This document shows positions 52,932 to 64,000 of a stretch of 64,000 bases of DNA, piece by piece (the first letter of the stretch is position 1; each line of letters begins with the position of its first letter). The stretch comes from Cantharellus purpuraceus (lineage: Eukaryota > Basidiomycota > Agaricomycetes > Cantharellales > Hydnaceae). The notes below the pieces were generated by a model, which saw only the letters and a program-made list of their open reading frames with translations, was not told the origin of the DNA and did not search any database. The stretch is from positions 124,001 to 188,000 of the forward strand of contig JALBUN010000049.1 in the NCBI GenBank assembly GCA_025174535.1, read 5' to 3'. Made by a program: the position numbers and the translations under genes.

Positions 52932-53633
52932 ATGGATTCGGCCGTTCTTTTTTCAGGTTCTTCCTTCAAACCATTGCAACTTTCAAACCACCCATGGGTC
53001 CGCGCACACCTGCGCCATGCTGCGAGAGATCCACAGAAGCCACATCTGTCCTTTCTGACACAATATCGCCACATGTACGGACCGGATTGGTTCACCCAAT
53101 CCGAAGACGCGACGAGAGTTGCATCTGGGACGTATAGCCCTGAGGCGTTACAGACTAATGTGACTTCAACCTCAGTTGCGGAGACTGATGCAGGATCTTC
53201 GGATATTCCAGTGCAGTCCACGCACACCTCAACATCCCGCGATGTCTCGAATATGACATTTACGCTGCAGCCTCGCAAATCTCTCGACATCGAGCTAGAC
53301 ACTCGTTCATTGGAAATACACAGGCCTACTATGACACGCAGTGTCTCTGCACCCGGCCGGGTGGCATCGCCTTCTCCTCTTTCCGACGCACACGTTCAAG
53401 AGGCAACTCAACCACATCGCTCGTCTCATAAGGGGAAGAGACACCGTCCAAACCGTGTCACCCCTCCACCACTTGGAATAGCGGCTTTTTCGAGTGCATT
53501 TTCGGACGTCTTTTCGACATCTGAGAATATCTTTGGATATGCTAGACCTGCGAACCATACCCCTTCGGCAGCCGGACTATCACCGCGAAATAAAACGGTC
53601 GACAAGACACGGTGCGGTGTAGCTGGGGAGTAG
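52932..53633 (+). CDS. Serine/proline-rich hypothetical protein
   Basis: A single open frame of 259 codons from 52854. The start MDSAVLFSGSSFKPLQ at 52932 looks more natural (233 residues). It has an N-terminal region SNHPWVRAHLRHAARDPQ and FLTQYRHMYGPDWF, then a Ser/Thr/Pro-rich disordered stretch and RSVSAPGR phosphosite-like motifs. No domain recognised. The compact aromatic N-terminal block suggests a real protein. Confidence 0.5.
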   Translation: MDSAVLFSGSSFKPLQLSNHPWVRAHLRHAARDPQKPHLSFLTQYRHMYGPDWFTQSEDATRVASGTYSPEALQTNVTSTSVAETDAGSSDIPVQSTHTSTSRDVSNMTFTLQPRKSLDIELDTRSLEIHRPTMTRSVSAPGRVASPSPLSDAHVQEATQPHRSSHKGKRHRPNRVTPPPLGIAAFSSAFSDVFSTSENIFGYARPANHTPSAAGLSPRNKTVDKTRCGVAGE

Positions 53634-54588
53634 CTGATGTATTACCGGTGAGTGTTGCGTTAGAAGAGGGGAATCTGTCCGATCATTTCCGGTGTGTTTA
53701 GGCCTTGTCTAGCAACAGCCAACGTGCTTACACGGCGTTTCATCTGGTCCTCATAGTTCTGGTCACGATCTGCATCTGCTCCATGCCGCAATATTCATTT
53801 TCCGCTCTGAGCCCAATTCCTTGACAAGGATACCAAGCCTTGTTCTTTCCATTGTTGCTACACACGCGCACGCCTCATTGCACTATCCGCTCACGACATC
53901 TACATTCTTAGGCTCTGTATATGCATACTGTAGACATATTTCTGGGTCTCGATGTATCTTGACGTGCTTGTACAGCTTGAGGTGGATGAAAGAGTACAGT
54001 AGACTTCATACCAGATTCCACGACTCCCTGTACCGGGACAAACCAAAGGGACAAGGCTGGGTGCTTCCTGGAACTAGAGATAATACTCAGGTTAGTGTAA
54101 ACATGATCAAGCAGAATTATCCGAGTGGCTGATCATGATCGATATAGTTCGCTGTTCGCAATCTCATTGGGTTTCAGTCCACCCCACAGAGGTTTCCCGC
54201 TAATGAATGCTTCATCATCGAAAGCCTTGCGGATCTTGATTGATTAAGTCTACCAATGCATACTAGCGCCTCAAATTCCCAAACAGAATATCTTGATCTT
54301 GTCCAAACGTGCACTTGTGACAATCGACTGGTTGCATTGCTCGTTGCCTGTGTCCCGAGCCAGCTTACAGTCATCACCCTGGCACGCGTCAGCATGTTAG
54401 TAAAGTTGTGTTGACTTTTCTGTCGTCCAACGCTGGCTCCATTGTTTTGTATTCGTATGCAGTTTATCTGTTGAAGTGAAGAGCCCTCCCGTTCATATAA
54501 CTCTGGCCTGCATGGTGATCTCTAGTCACCATGCAGGCCATTGCGGATCGTTTCCTTCTAAAGTCGCCGTAGACACAATAAACAGTCA
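53634..54588. other. Gene-free interval with a perfect hairpin
   Basis: No supported gene. A perfect 14-bp inverted repeat with a 7-base loop lies at 54505-54539 (GGCCTGCATGGTGA and its complement), 50 bp before the next ORF. Other ORFs look random. Confidence 0.5.
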
Positions 54589-55092
54589 ATGGTGTGCTTG
54601 ACTGCGGACAGAGTATGCAGCTATGTAAGTCCTGATGGCAAGACATACGAGTGGAGTATGGGATCAGTAAGCAACAGGAAGGCGGCAAGATACTGGTTCA
54701 CCTGCCACGCAATGAAGGGGCTCATGCGTGTCCGTGCAAAAAAATTGGTCATGTCACAAGCAATGATAATTAATTCCACGGCAGGAGGATTAGCTGTGGA
54801 AAGATATCTGGCCATCTGTTCACTGGAGACTTGCACGGACAAAGGAAGACCCAGTGCCGAGTTCATGCGCGAAAATGGCTTAATTCGCCACATGATGAAC
54901 CTGAAGAGACACAAGGGGTTTGCCATGTCCAGGCTCGAAGCGAGCAGACGGACTCACGCGAACATGGAGATCCTGAGCATCTCAGACGAGTTCGCCAGTG
55001 CATACGAAGAGGCTGTCTCCAGGATATGGATGGGTACTGAGAAAGAGGATGATGCGCTACCGTGGACTGGAGATTTGACAATGGAGCTCTGA
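54589..55092 (+). CDS. Small hypothetical protein
   Basis: 167 codons, MVCLTADRVCSYVSPDGKTYEW onward, ending WTGDLTMEL. Composition is protein-like, mixed charged and hydrophobic. The YVSPDGKTYEWSMG motif faintly recalls a class of small fungal DUF proteins with a GPDGxxYxW motif, but I cannot place it. It may have an upstream exon, since the ORF starts mid-motif. A moderate guess at a real gene. Confidence 0.45.
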   Translation: MVCLTADRVCSYVSPDGKTYEWSMGSVSNRKAARYWFTCHAMKGLMRVRAKKLVMSQAMIINSTAGGLAVERYLAICSLETCTDKGRPSAEFMRENGLIRHMMNLKRHKGFAMSRLEASRRTHANMEILSISDEFASAYEEAVSRIWMGTEKEDDALPWTGDLTMEL

Positions 55093-55594
55093 CATTCTTG
55101 AGAGGGTTTATGATGTTTTGGCGAAACAAGGGGAGCGCGGGACAAAGGAATGTCAGTCACGTGATGAAGTGATGGTCAGTGCCGCGAATCAATATTGTCG
55201 CCTTTGATGTATTTTTATAGTTGATTGGACGGACGTGGCTCAATTGTTTGCAGCATACAGTATTTCGTTGGCGAAGGGAAGTAAGCGCCAAGTTACGCTT
55301 ATGTAATCTGTAATTCCACAAACTCGCTGAATGCATGCTGCTTGGTTTCTAGTCTTTAGCGACCACTCCAGCTGCAATAGGCCAACAGCTCCAGCGACAT
55401 CTCGGTGCTAGAATATATTATTTCGTTTCTGGGGCCTTCCCACTGCAAGCCTTGGTGACTGTTATGTTACCTTCAGAAGCCAACGCTAGCGCACCCAGGA
55501 TCAACAGAGACGTCGCAACTGCCAGCGTGATGGCTACACGAACAACAGGATCCGTTGCAAGTTTGCGCGTCGGTGAACGTGGTGCGTTGTGATT

Positions 55595-58500
55595 ATGTTC
55601 TGTGGGTAGGGGGGGCCTTGACAATCTGCGCACAGCAAGCCTGGTAGCATCGTTGAACGCGGATCCCAAATTTAAAAAGTACACGACCCAAGTGGAAAGG
55701 TGCCTGCAGACCTTCGATAATGTGCACGAGTGGGCCGACTTTATCGCATTCCTCACCAAGCTCCTGAAAGTACGCCCTGTGCCCCTTAGACGTTGTGTGG
55801 TTTTAATCACTCCCATTTTTGAAACCAGACCTTCCAGTCTTATATGCAATTCAAGGAAATACCGCGCAAGCTAATAGTGGCAAAACGGCTGGCGCAGTGC
55901 CTTAATCCCGCCCTTCCCACTGGCGTGCATCAACGTGCCCTTGATGTCTACACACATATTCTTGCGGTCCTCGGGGTGAGTCGTATTCTGCAAGTTTTGT
56001 ATGCACGTTGAAGTTGAATTATGTGTGTTGTAGTCCGATGGCCTGAAGCGTGATCTTCAACTCTGGAGTGCGGGGTTGTTCCCATTTTTTGAGTATGCAG
56101 CAACGTCTGTCAAGGTGCGACTCCTAATTTCATATCATTATACACAATGTTCCATTGTTGCTATGCGCAGCCTACACTCCTTAACCTGTATGATACGCAT
56201 TACTTGCCTTTGCAAGAAGGTCTCCGGCCTGTCATGAAAGCCTTCATTCTGGCATTGCTTCCAGGACTCGAAGAAGAAACTGGGGAGTTTTTCGAAAAAG
56301 TGAGCTCTGAGCCTGACTTTCGTCTCTTCTTCGTGTCCTAACAAGGCTGCCGAGAATTTAGGTTCTAGGCCTCCTTGACCGACTCAGCGGGACAGTTTCA
56401 CCTGCATTCTTCTTCCAAAATATTTGGCTGGTCATGTTGACCACTCCTTCTGCTCGTCAAACTTCATTAAACTTTCTTGCGCGGCGTCTCCCAAAATTGA
56501 ATGGGGACGAAGGTGTGGATCTTCTTACTCATTCTCTCTCGTACTGAAGTATATTGCAGACATCAGACATATTATAGGACGTGATATGGGCTTAATGATT
56601 CGGGCGTTTGCTGCTGCCTTGGAAGACGACAACCTTCTCGTCAGACGCGGAGCGTTGGATCTTTTGGAGCAGACACTGCCTATAGACAGCCGATCACTCA
56701 GACAGTGAGACCCTTCTCTTCACAATTTGCACAGGCTCATGTGCCACCATCTTTCCAGAGCCCCGGAAGCCGATCAGCGTATCCTTATGAAAGCTGCTAG
56801 CAACGTTGTGCTACGACGAGACCTTTCTCTTAACCGCCGACTCTTTGGGTGGCTGCTTGGTCCTGGCCCAGAAGAAAATCATGTCACGTTTTTCCGGACG
56901 AATGTGCTCGACCTCTTGCGTGACACACTACGAGAAGATATGTTCGCTTCGCCACATCCTGACTCTCGACCGTTCAAAATATTTATTAGTCTATTGGACA
57001 AGTGGGAGTTGGGAGGTCCGCTGGTGGATGTGTTGCTTTATGATGCCCTGAAAGCCATCAAACGTAGCGTGCTTATAGACAGCGAAACGAGTACGGATGT
57101 GAGTTCTTACTGCTGTTTTCGCACCGAGTCTATACTGAGCGTGTACACCGTTCTGCAGTTCCTCATGACAGGCAATGCACTGTATGAGGCCGTGGAGCCT
57201 CTCGCTGTTTGGAAACAACTATTCGCAGCGGTTCGACTGGAAGTGATCAATAGCTCACGGTCGACAGTGTTTGAAGCCATGTCCATGGTTAAATTCGTCT
57301 TGACACGTTTGCGAGTTCAGGAAGAAGAAATCCAAGAAGTCCATTTACCAATCTTCTTCACTGGTTTGCTGGAGGTCTTAAAGGTGCTTATTCAATTCCA
57401 TTTTTTATCTATCCCAGAACCCTTCTCATCATCGCGATCAACGCTGACCTAACAGACGATTGTGACCCTCGACCCAGCGAATTTGAATACGCAATCTTCC
57501 CGTGAGACGTTGCACCTTCTTGCAGAGACAGCGCGGCAGATTTCGGGCGCGGCATTGATTGGACCAGCATTTGGTGGCGAGAACCAAGAGTTGGACGCGT
57601 CTATGAGTGGTCCATACCGTCGTGCCTGCAAATTCTATGGCATCGCGCTTGGCGACGACGAGCTCAAGGAGACACGGAAGTCACGAAGCGACGTGCCGTT
57701 TGTGACGGCATTCGAAGATCTCGTCGCGCTGAGTACAACATATGCTCGAGCCATTGTCAATGTCTCGAACACTCATCACCGAGTTTTGGAGTCCTTTGTC
57801 TTGATCCTGACCTTGATGACTAGTCTTACCGACAGACTGAATCAACACGAAGTGATAGTGGACTGGGAGCCGACACAATGGCTGAGTGCGGTTTTGGCGA
57901 CGCTAGACCAGGCGAGTGGCTTCAAACTTGTGATGAGTGATTGTAAGCTGAACTACGTCGTACAGACATCATCCTTTATTGTTATTGATCGGGTTGTGAG
58001 TACGGTGGTGGCTCTGGGAAGCTCAACAGGCTTGCAGCCACACCTTATGTTTGACGAAAGGTCAACAATGTTTAAGATGATTCATGCCGTGGGTCACTTT
58101 GACGCTCCTGTCATTACTTTGCCTGATGATTGTTCAGTTATTCCGTTTCTTGAATGTAAATTGTGCGCCGTACCACGTGCGCACTGTGCATCTCCTATGG
58201 ACGCTCGAGAGTGCCACTACACATGACCATGTTGAATCAATTGTTGCGCAGAGCTTGACTGCACCCGAGTCTCGAAACGTTCATGAAGCATATGAGGCAT
58301 TTGGAGTTTTATGGCGCTTAACGGGTCAGACTTACATTATCACAAGGATTATCATGCGTCCCTGATCATATATTTGCCTAGATGACGCAATGTTCCCAGG
58401 ATTCCGATTTAGAATCCCTATGCTCATTGTTCTTGATACGCTCAAGAACCCTGACCCGCATCTGCGACGCATCGGCGAGACTTGGATGCGGTGTAGTCTA

Positions 58501-61500
58501 AAATCATACACACGGTAAGTACACGTTCTCACCTCATTCCATAACTTCACTCTTACCGATGTACCAGAGTTCTGGAACCAATACTCTATGACCTTCTCGA
58601 CCCATCCATCCTGCGCAACCCATCTGCTGCTATGTATAATGGTCGGGAGATTACAGGTTTCACCTACGCGCGGAGATTCGATCAACATAGTGTCGATCAT
58701 TTACTGGAGACGCTCTTGTCATTGATCAAATTTGGCGGCCAGGGATTTGGACGTGTTGCCCGAAGCTCACAGTTCCAGAGATCAAATCATGTAGCATTCG
58801 TGCATCGTGTTAATGCGGGTGAGTCACGGTCGTTTGGCGATTCACAGAGCTCTGGTGGTCACCTTTTGCATCACACAGCCCGATTGGTACCACCAGAGGC
58901 AACGTACATGGACGTTCTTTTGGAGATTCTGCTTCGGTGGGATTAACGTCATAAATTTCTTGCTGATAATGTTAAAACACGAACGAACAGATACCTGCAG
59001 TCTGAGCCACAGGAAACTCTCGCACCCTTTATGTTCCAGACGAATGCCCAGATCCAAGCTAATGCTATTGACCTCATACAGACGATTGTCGCCCGGGGAG
59101 AACTTGAGGCTCCCAAGCTTGAAGCCGTCGAAGCCGCCATCGTCGGAAAGTTGTATTCTTCCGTGCATTTAGGACGAGTTGACCTGCAGAACAAGTTGTT
59201 GCATGTCTTGCATTCTATTGTATCAGCTTCGTCTGCGGCAAATGTGGATCTTCACCACCCTGGACCAAACGGCAGTAAAGCGGATTTGGTAGGGACCTCT
59301 GAGGAGCCACATGTGCCAGACGATACTGGTCGACTGTCCTCTACTCCCGTCAACCCGCTACTGGTACAGACACTGATTGATGGCATCATTAAAGGTGCTG
59401 GCCGTCCCACTTTACAGCACTGGCTGGATTTTGTGTTGATGACGGTGCCGCAATTTCCACAACGACTGAGTTACACGGTATCCCCTGTCAGTGACTGCGT
59501 ATGTCGACAGCTACAACATGCGCTCGTCGACATCAAGCGTATATTGGAACATGACTCCTCTCGGCTGGGTACTGTTACTTCCGGCACTACCGATGCTGAG
59601 TTCATAATGTTGCTGAACGCTTTGGAGCGGCTTGTGCTGTTTAGTATAACCCGAACAGGCACCGCCCGAACACTTGATGCTGCAGGTTCTGAGGAGGAAT
59701 TTTCATCTGATCGCCCCATGCAAGAATCGGGTAGCAGCGGCAGTGGTGGGCTTCTTGGTATTGTGTCGAACGTGTTTAGTTCGGAAAGCACTGGTAATAT
59801 CGTTGACGACTACTTGTCTGTGAGTATCGCAGCTTCAACGGTGCCTTCATGCTGTTTTATCTCACTCTAGGCGCGGTCCCCTGGTTATCGAGCGCTGCAT
59901 GATGCTGTCAAAGCACTCTATCAATTATGGGATATGACTGGAAAAGCCTCGAAACTCCCTGAGGAACCTGAGGCGGAAACTTTATCTCTCATCTTTACCC
60001 GTGCCAGAACTCGCGGGCGGAAAGTCATGGAACGGTTTTTCCGGTCACAATCTTCTGAGGTCATGGAGACCATCGTTGAATGTTGGTACAAAAGTACATC
60101 GGTGCGTCTTACGTCCTTTGGAGAGGTTCAATTTTTTAACGTGTCAAATACACTGTAGGAATCTTTCGACTCAGGAACCGCCTTCGAGATTGTGGACGTC
60201 TTGACGTCTAGCGCACAGACAGTCGTGCACATGCTTTGTGAAAGCATATCGTACCGAGTAGTCGTATCAGACAAGGCAAAGAAACCTGCAGTTAACCCAA
60301 ATATGTGAGATTGTCGCTCCCGGGTGATACCTTTAATTTAACTCGTTCGTTTAGCACGGATGGTGTTATATTCAGTTTTCTTGAAGAGTATCTTTCTCGT
60401 CTAGAAGGTCCCTTGGCTGTTCAGGTATGGGGGCGGTGTGTGGCCTTAGCCAAAGACGTCACCGGCAATGTGCATGGATATAAGTTGCAGCTTTTCCCTA
60501 CTTTGAGGTGAGTCGAGAATGCACCCCCTCACCCTTAGAGATACCCACATCGGATGTAGGTGTATTACTGTCTTGGCCGATAAGATCACCCAGACGACTG
60601 CCATAGAGGATCGACGGACACGGAAGGAACTGCAGGTAAAGCCGGTATTTAAGCCTCACACGCTACTCACAACTCATAATCTCTGGTGTTGTAGGACATA
60701 TTCGTCAAACTTGTGGACAACAACATCCTTATTGCTGGGCGCTCATTTGACCAAGGCACATGGATACGACGAACCACAAGGGAAACGATAAACGTGAACG
60801 GGCGGTTATCACCGTTACCTTCAGGTGGGGACATAGCCGCACTCTCACTGTCGCCTTTGCTCAAATCTTGTAGTGACTCCGGAGCCCGCAGTGGATGAGA
60901 AAGGCTCCATACCATCCACAGACGGATCCATGGTTAGTGTCGGACTCGATCTGCCTGATCAGGTACGTTTCCGGGCTTGTTGTCCAATGGGTTCATCACA
61001 TGATTGCTTTCAAGGTCAATAACTTCCTTGCATCTCGTGTCTTACCGAATTTGCGAAGATTTTTGTTCGACAACGACAAAGTGGCGGGTGTATGCACCAA
61101 TCTCGTTTACTATGTCATCACTCCTGCAATGAAGGCTAAAACGAGGTGATTGCTGGTCGCACGCAGCTCGGATTCTCAACGTATTTGCCTAACTACTTCT
61201 TTAGTAGAGCATTAGATGTTGATGATTCTATTGTGGACACGCTACGGGAGCTTTCTAGGATTCCCCCAGGCGCTAAAGCTTGGAGAAGTCCAGTTTCTGA
61301 TGCCCTTAACGATAATCGTTTCTTCAATTCAACACCGGAGACAAGCCAGAAGTGGCGACCGATCATTCGTGCGCTGATGGAATCTGATAGACAGGTCCTC
61401 CCTGAGCTCCTCGGTATTATAGTGAAGTTCATTTGAGGTCTGTCAATGCTCACTTTGTTCGACAGGTAAGATCACGTCGGCGGGATCGAGCAATATTTTC

Positions 61501-62487
61501 GCCAATAGGGAGTATGAAACGCTTGTGCGGTCTCTCAATCTCCGACGATTATCCTATGCAATCTTCACTGGCGAAAAGAATCAATTTCTGACACAATTAC
61601 CCTCAATACAAGAAAAGCTGGTGGATATTTTGCGTAACCCAAATTCGAGTCTCATGGAGAGCGAGGTTTGTCACCTTGTACGATGCGAATCTGCGGTGCT
61701 GAAGAGCTAATCCTTTGCTAGGTGTACCTGTGTCTACGGGTCTTGCTTTGTCGACTATCACCCCATAATCTGTCAAGCTTTTGGCCTGTCATATTGACCG
61801 AGCTCGTGCGTCGATCAACCAGGATTATATTGACCCTGACTTACAACGCGGCAGTTACGGATCTTCGAGCAAATCATCACAGACCCACCTCCAGACGGTT
61901 CAGAAGATCTCCATGTTATTTTATCTGCTTCCAAGTTCCTCGATCTCATTCTCACGCTCCAGACCGAGGAATTCCAAATGTAAGCGCCAGATGCCAAACC
62001 TATATGATCACGATACTAGATTAATATATTAAATTTACTTAGACATCAGTGGATGTTTGTGACTGATACAGTCGACGCAGTGTATCGTCCAGATGTGTGG
62101 TTTCCGGAAGCCTTACTGGACCAGCTAGCGGACATCATATCCGATCTGCCGGCATCTAACCATCGAGTATGTGCTCATCCTCGACGTTTATCATACCGTT
62201 AACGTGTCTATGCTGTACAGGATTCAAAGGCGATTGACATCCAACCTACACCCAGGGGATCCCAGGGGAAGCTTGATAGTGCGATTTCATATCATGAGAA
62301 CCCCGCTGTACCAATGCGACGACCTCTACTCTCTCAAGTGCAGCAGATTGGGAGTATACATGATTTAGTGCCGTTCTTCTCACATGTGAGCATTGCATCA
62401 TACGAGGGCGTCTACCACTGCGCTGGTAATATCGACTGGGCAACGGTTGAGGAGGGCTTACTTGCCGAAATGTTTGAGGGTCGATGA
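55595..62487 (+). CDS. DOP1: DOP1 (Dopey) family protein
   Basis: A very large multi-exon gene. Early exons are to 55769, 55829-55975, 56034-56114 and 56169-56299, with many more to the TGA at 62485. The N-terminal region (SLNADPKFKKYTTQVERCLQ, NVHEWADFIAFLTKLLK, FKEIPRKLIVAKRLAQCLNP, LFPFFEYAATSVKPTLLNLY) is the Dopey N-terminal domain. Helical-repeat segments follow, and the C-terminus ends ATVEEGLLAEMFEGR. DOP1 proteins associate with Mon2 on Golgi/endosome membranes, acting in recycling and cell morphogenesis. The first ATG is not resolved: no in-frame ATG precedes ASLVASLNADPKF, and the ATG at 55595 would require a 34-nt intron. Exons in the middle are only outlined. Confidence 0.85.
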
Positions 62488-62792
62488 TCGGATGAGGGAC
62501 GCTGCTTAGCAATGGTTGCTATCATGATGAGGCCTTTTTATCTCCTTTCTCTCTCCAGGTTCATTCTTCGTTTTCCGCCCTTGGCCTATATGTATCCTAT
62601 TTGGCTTCCCTGGATATGTTTCACTTCATAGATACAATACATAACATAGCGACTATACCCACGCAATATGCACAGTGCGAAAAGAGACATGGACGACGCC
62701 TAAAAATCGCCCCAATTCCGCCGGAACTTGTACTGATTATATGATGAACGAAGCATGACGGCAGCTCGTGAGCACCACGTTGTCTCAAATCA

Positions 62793-64000
62793 TCAGCGAA
62801 GTTGCGAAGTTGTACACACCTTGTACGGTAAGTTTTTCCTCATCTTGTCTGCCGCCGTCTTGGGACGCTTGTACCCGTCTTCTCCTTGCCCCCACTCAGG
62901 TTTAGCCCGGCCCTCTGCTGCTGCATGTCCATACTTAACCTCTGGTGGCTGTTTCTCGGGTGGCGTCTCGCGCATCGGAAGCTTGGGCGAGTGGGAAACC
63001 GGCGGCTCGGGGACGCCAAAGGCTTGTTGATCGTCGTGTGGGTGTGCTGGGGGCGATACCTCGGGTGCCAGAGGCTCGGCACCGGGAATTTGAGGCTCTG
63101 ACTCTGATGGTGGGTGGGCCACCGCATCAGGAGGAGCGGGGTGGTCATGGTCGTGTGCGTTTTGATTCGATGGCGTGTCTTCTGAAAGACCTTGGAATTT
63201 CCGTTCACGAGCGTCTTCTTCAGCCTCGATCTTTTCGTGCAAGGCAAAGTGTTCGAGATCTTCTGGGTGGTTGTATGATTCGTCGGTCTGTGTCTCGGGA
63301 GTCGAGTGGTATATTTCTGTGGAGCATTCAAATAAAGATAAGCGGTCGACAACGAAAGCTGCTGGAACACACCTTCGTGATGTAAGAAGAACTCTAGTGA
63401 AAAGTCAGACGATATTAAACCTACACAATGAAAGCTGACCGCTCTCGATATCGTAGTGATGACCTTCAGCACCCAAGCCCTTAAAATTAGGGAGAGAGTT
63501 TAGCCCTGCCTGCTCAAGTTCCTGCGGGGTGATCTTTCCGTCGCCGTTCTTGTCTACATTACGCAGAACGGTCTCAACGATAGTATCGGCTTTAGCTTGA
63601 TGCGCCTTATCATCTGCAGAAAGCTTTTGAGAGTAAACGTGGTGCACGCCATAAATGGCCTCAATCTCTTCGCGATCCCACTTTCCATCACGGTTTAGAT
63701 CGTGAAGGTGGAAAAAGGCCTTGATGTCGAAGGAATCACTGCAACACCCGTATCAGCATCTCACAACAATGGCCTGAGCAGTGGAATTCCCACATGTGAT
63801 GCTCTGATGCCATCTGTTTCACCTCGGTGAGATACCGGACTTAATATGACAGGAAACATGGAATCTTACGTGTCGTGCTGCATATTGCTCGTTGGTCTCT
63901 CCCCCCTTGCTAACTAGAACAACATAGGTTATTGGGGCGGGGTAAAACAAGTCGGGAGTAAGTCTTACCATGGTCACCATGCGCCCTTGTGCCTTGGACG
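62793..64000 (-). CDS. Nucleobindin/SSP120-like EF-hand protein (5' end outside window)
   Basis: Minus-strand exons: 63738-63440 (FHLHDLNRDGKWDREEIEAI and a second EF-hand loop DKNGDGKITPQEL), a 21-nt micro-exon 63393-63373 (EFFLHHE), and 63316-62793 (IYHSTPETQTDES, then Glu/His/Pro-rich to the stop). Upstream exons near 63792-63838 and 63882-63918 encode EQYAARH and MASEHHI-type helices. The start is beyond 64000. Two EF-hands, the LHDLNRDG motif and the STPETQTDES segment match nucleobindin/Ssp120-like calcium-binding proteins of the secretory pathway. The Pro/Glu-rich C-terminal extension (PPSESEPQIPGAEPLAPEVS) is probably disordered. Confidence 0.82.

Noticed and set aside
1..64000. CRISPR arrays, bacterial operons, riboswitches, phage attachment sites
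   Set aside because: The sequence is clearly nuclear fungal. No regularly spaced direct repeats with unique spacers were seen.

Overview
The window comes from a filamentous fungus, most likely an Agaricomycete (Basidiomycota). The evidence is many short (about 43-70 nt) GT-AG introns, chromodomain Ty3/gypsy retrotransposons, an HMG-box regulator, a fungal tyrosinase and conserved eukaryotic housekeeping genes (DOP1, a LAMTOR2-like protein, a nucleobindin-like EF-hand protein). The species cannot be named from the sequence alone.

Layout. 1-22055 is a nested stack of LTR retrotransposons. Family A (minus strand) has two copies. A1 (1-6563) is interrupted by two solo LTRs (2190-2955 and 3521-4343). 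A2 (from 6564, with its 5' LTR at 21604-22055) was split first by a solo LTR (8783-9436) and then by a family-B element (B', 9460-21590, minus strand). B' is itself split by a younger family-B element in the opposite orientation (B, 13626-20052, plus strand, LTRs almost identical). Target-site duplications (TSDs) can be read for most of these insertions. Coding damage is dominated by CGA-to-TGA changes. Family B carries an extra ORF between the chromodomain integrase and the 3' LTR, kept open in both copies. 22056-23409 is gene-free DNA with short palindromes.

23410-35192 is a giant inverted repeat. Two arms of about 5.2 kb (23410-28677 and 29981-35192) flank a 1.3-kb spacer and mirror around position 29329. 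Each arm carries an identical 456-residue HMG-box protein, in convergent orientation. The inner 3.4 kb of the arms is nearly identical, while the outer 1.8 kb has diverged by substitutions and indels. The spacer contains an independent 626-bp element with 78-bp terminal inverted repeats.

35193-64000 is ordinary gene-rich euchromatin: two tandem paralogues of an uncharacterised fungal family (35941-37781 and 38402-40081, +), a single-pass membrane protein (41423-43324, -), a LAMTOR2/roadblock-like protein (44441-45111, +), a DUF268-like protein (45634-46908, -), a multi-pass membrane protein (48949-50027, +), a tyrosinase (50383-52294, -), two lineage-specific ORFs (52932-53633 and 54589-55092, +), DOP1 (about 55595-62487, +) and a nucleobindin/SSP120-like EF-hand protein cut by the window end (62793-64000, -). 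The genes do not form one pathway. DOP1, the LAMTOR2-like protein and the nucleobindin-like protein belong to endomembrane or lysosome/vacuole functions. Exon coordinates were derived by hand from splice signals, reading-frame phase and comparison between paralogues.
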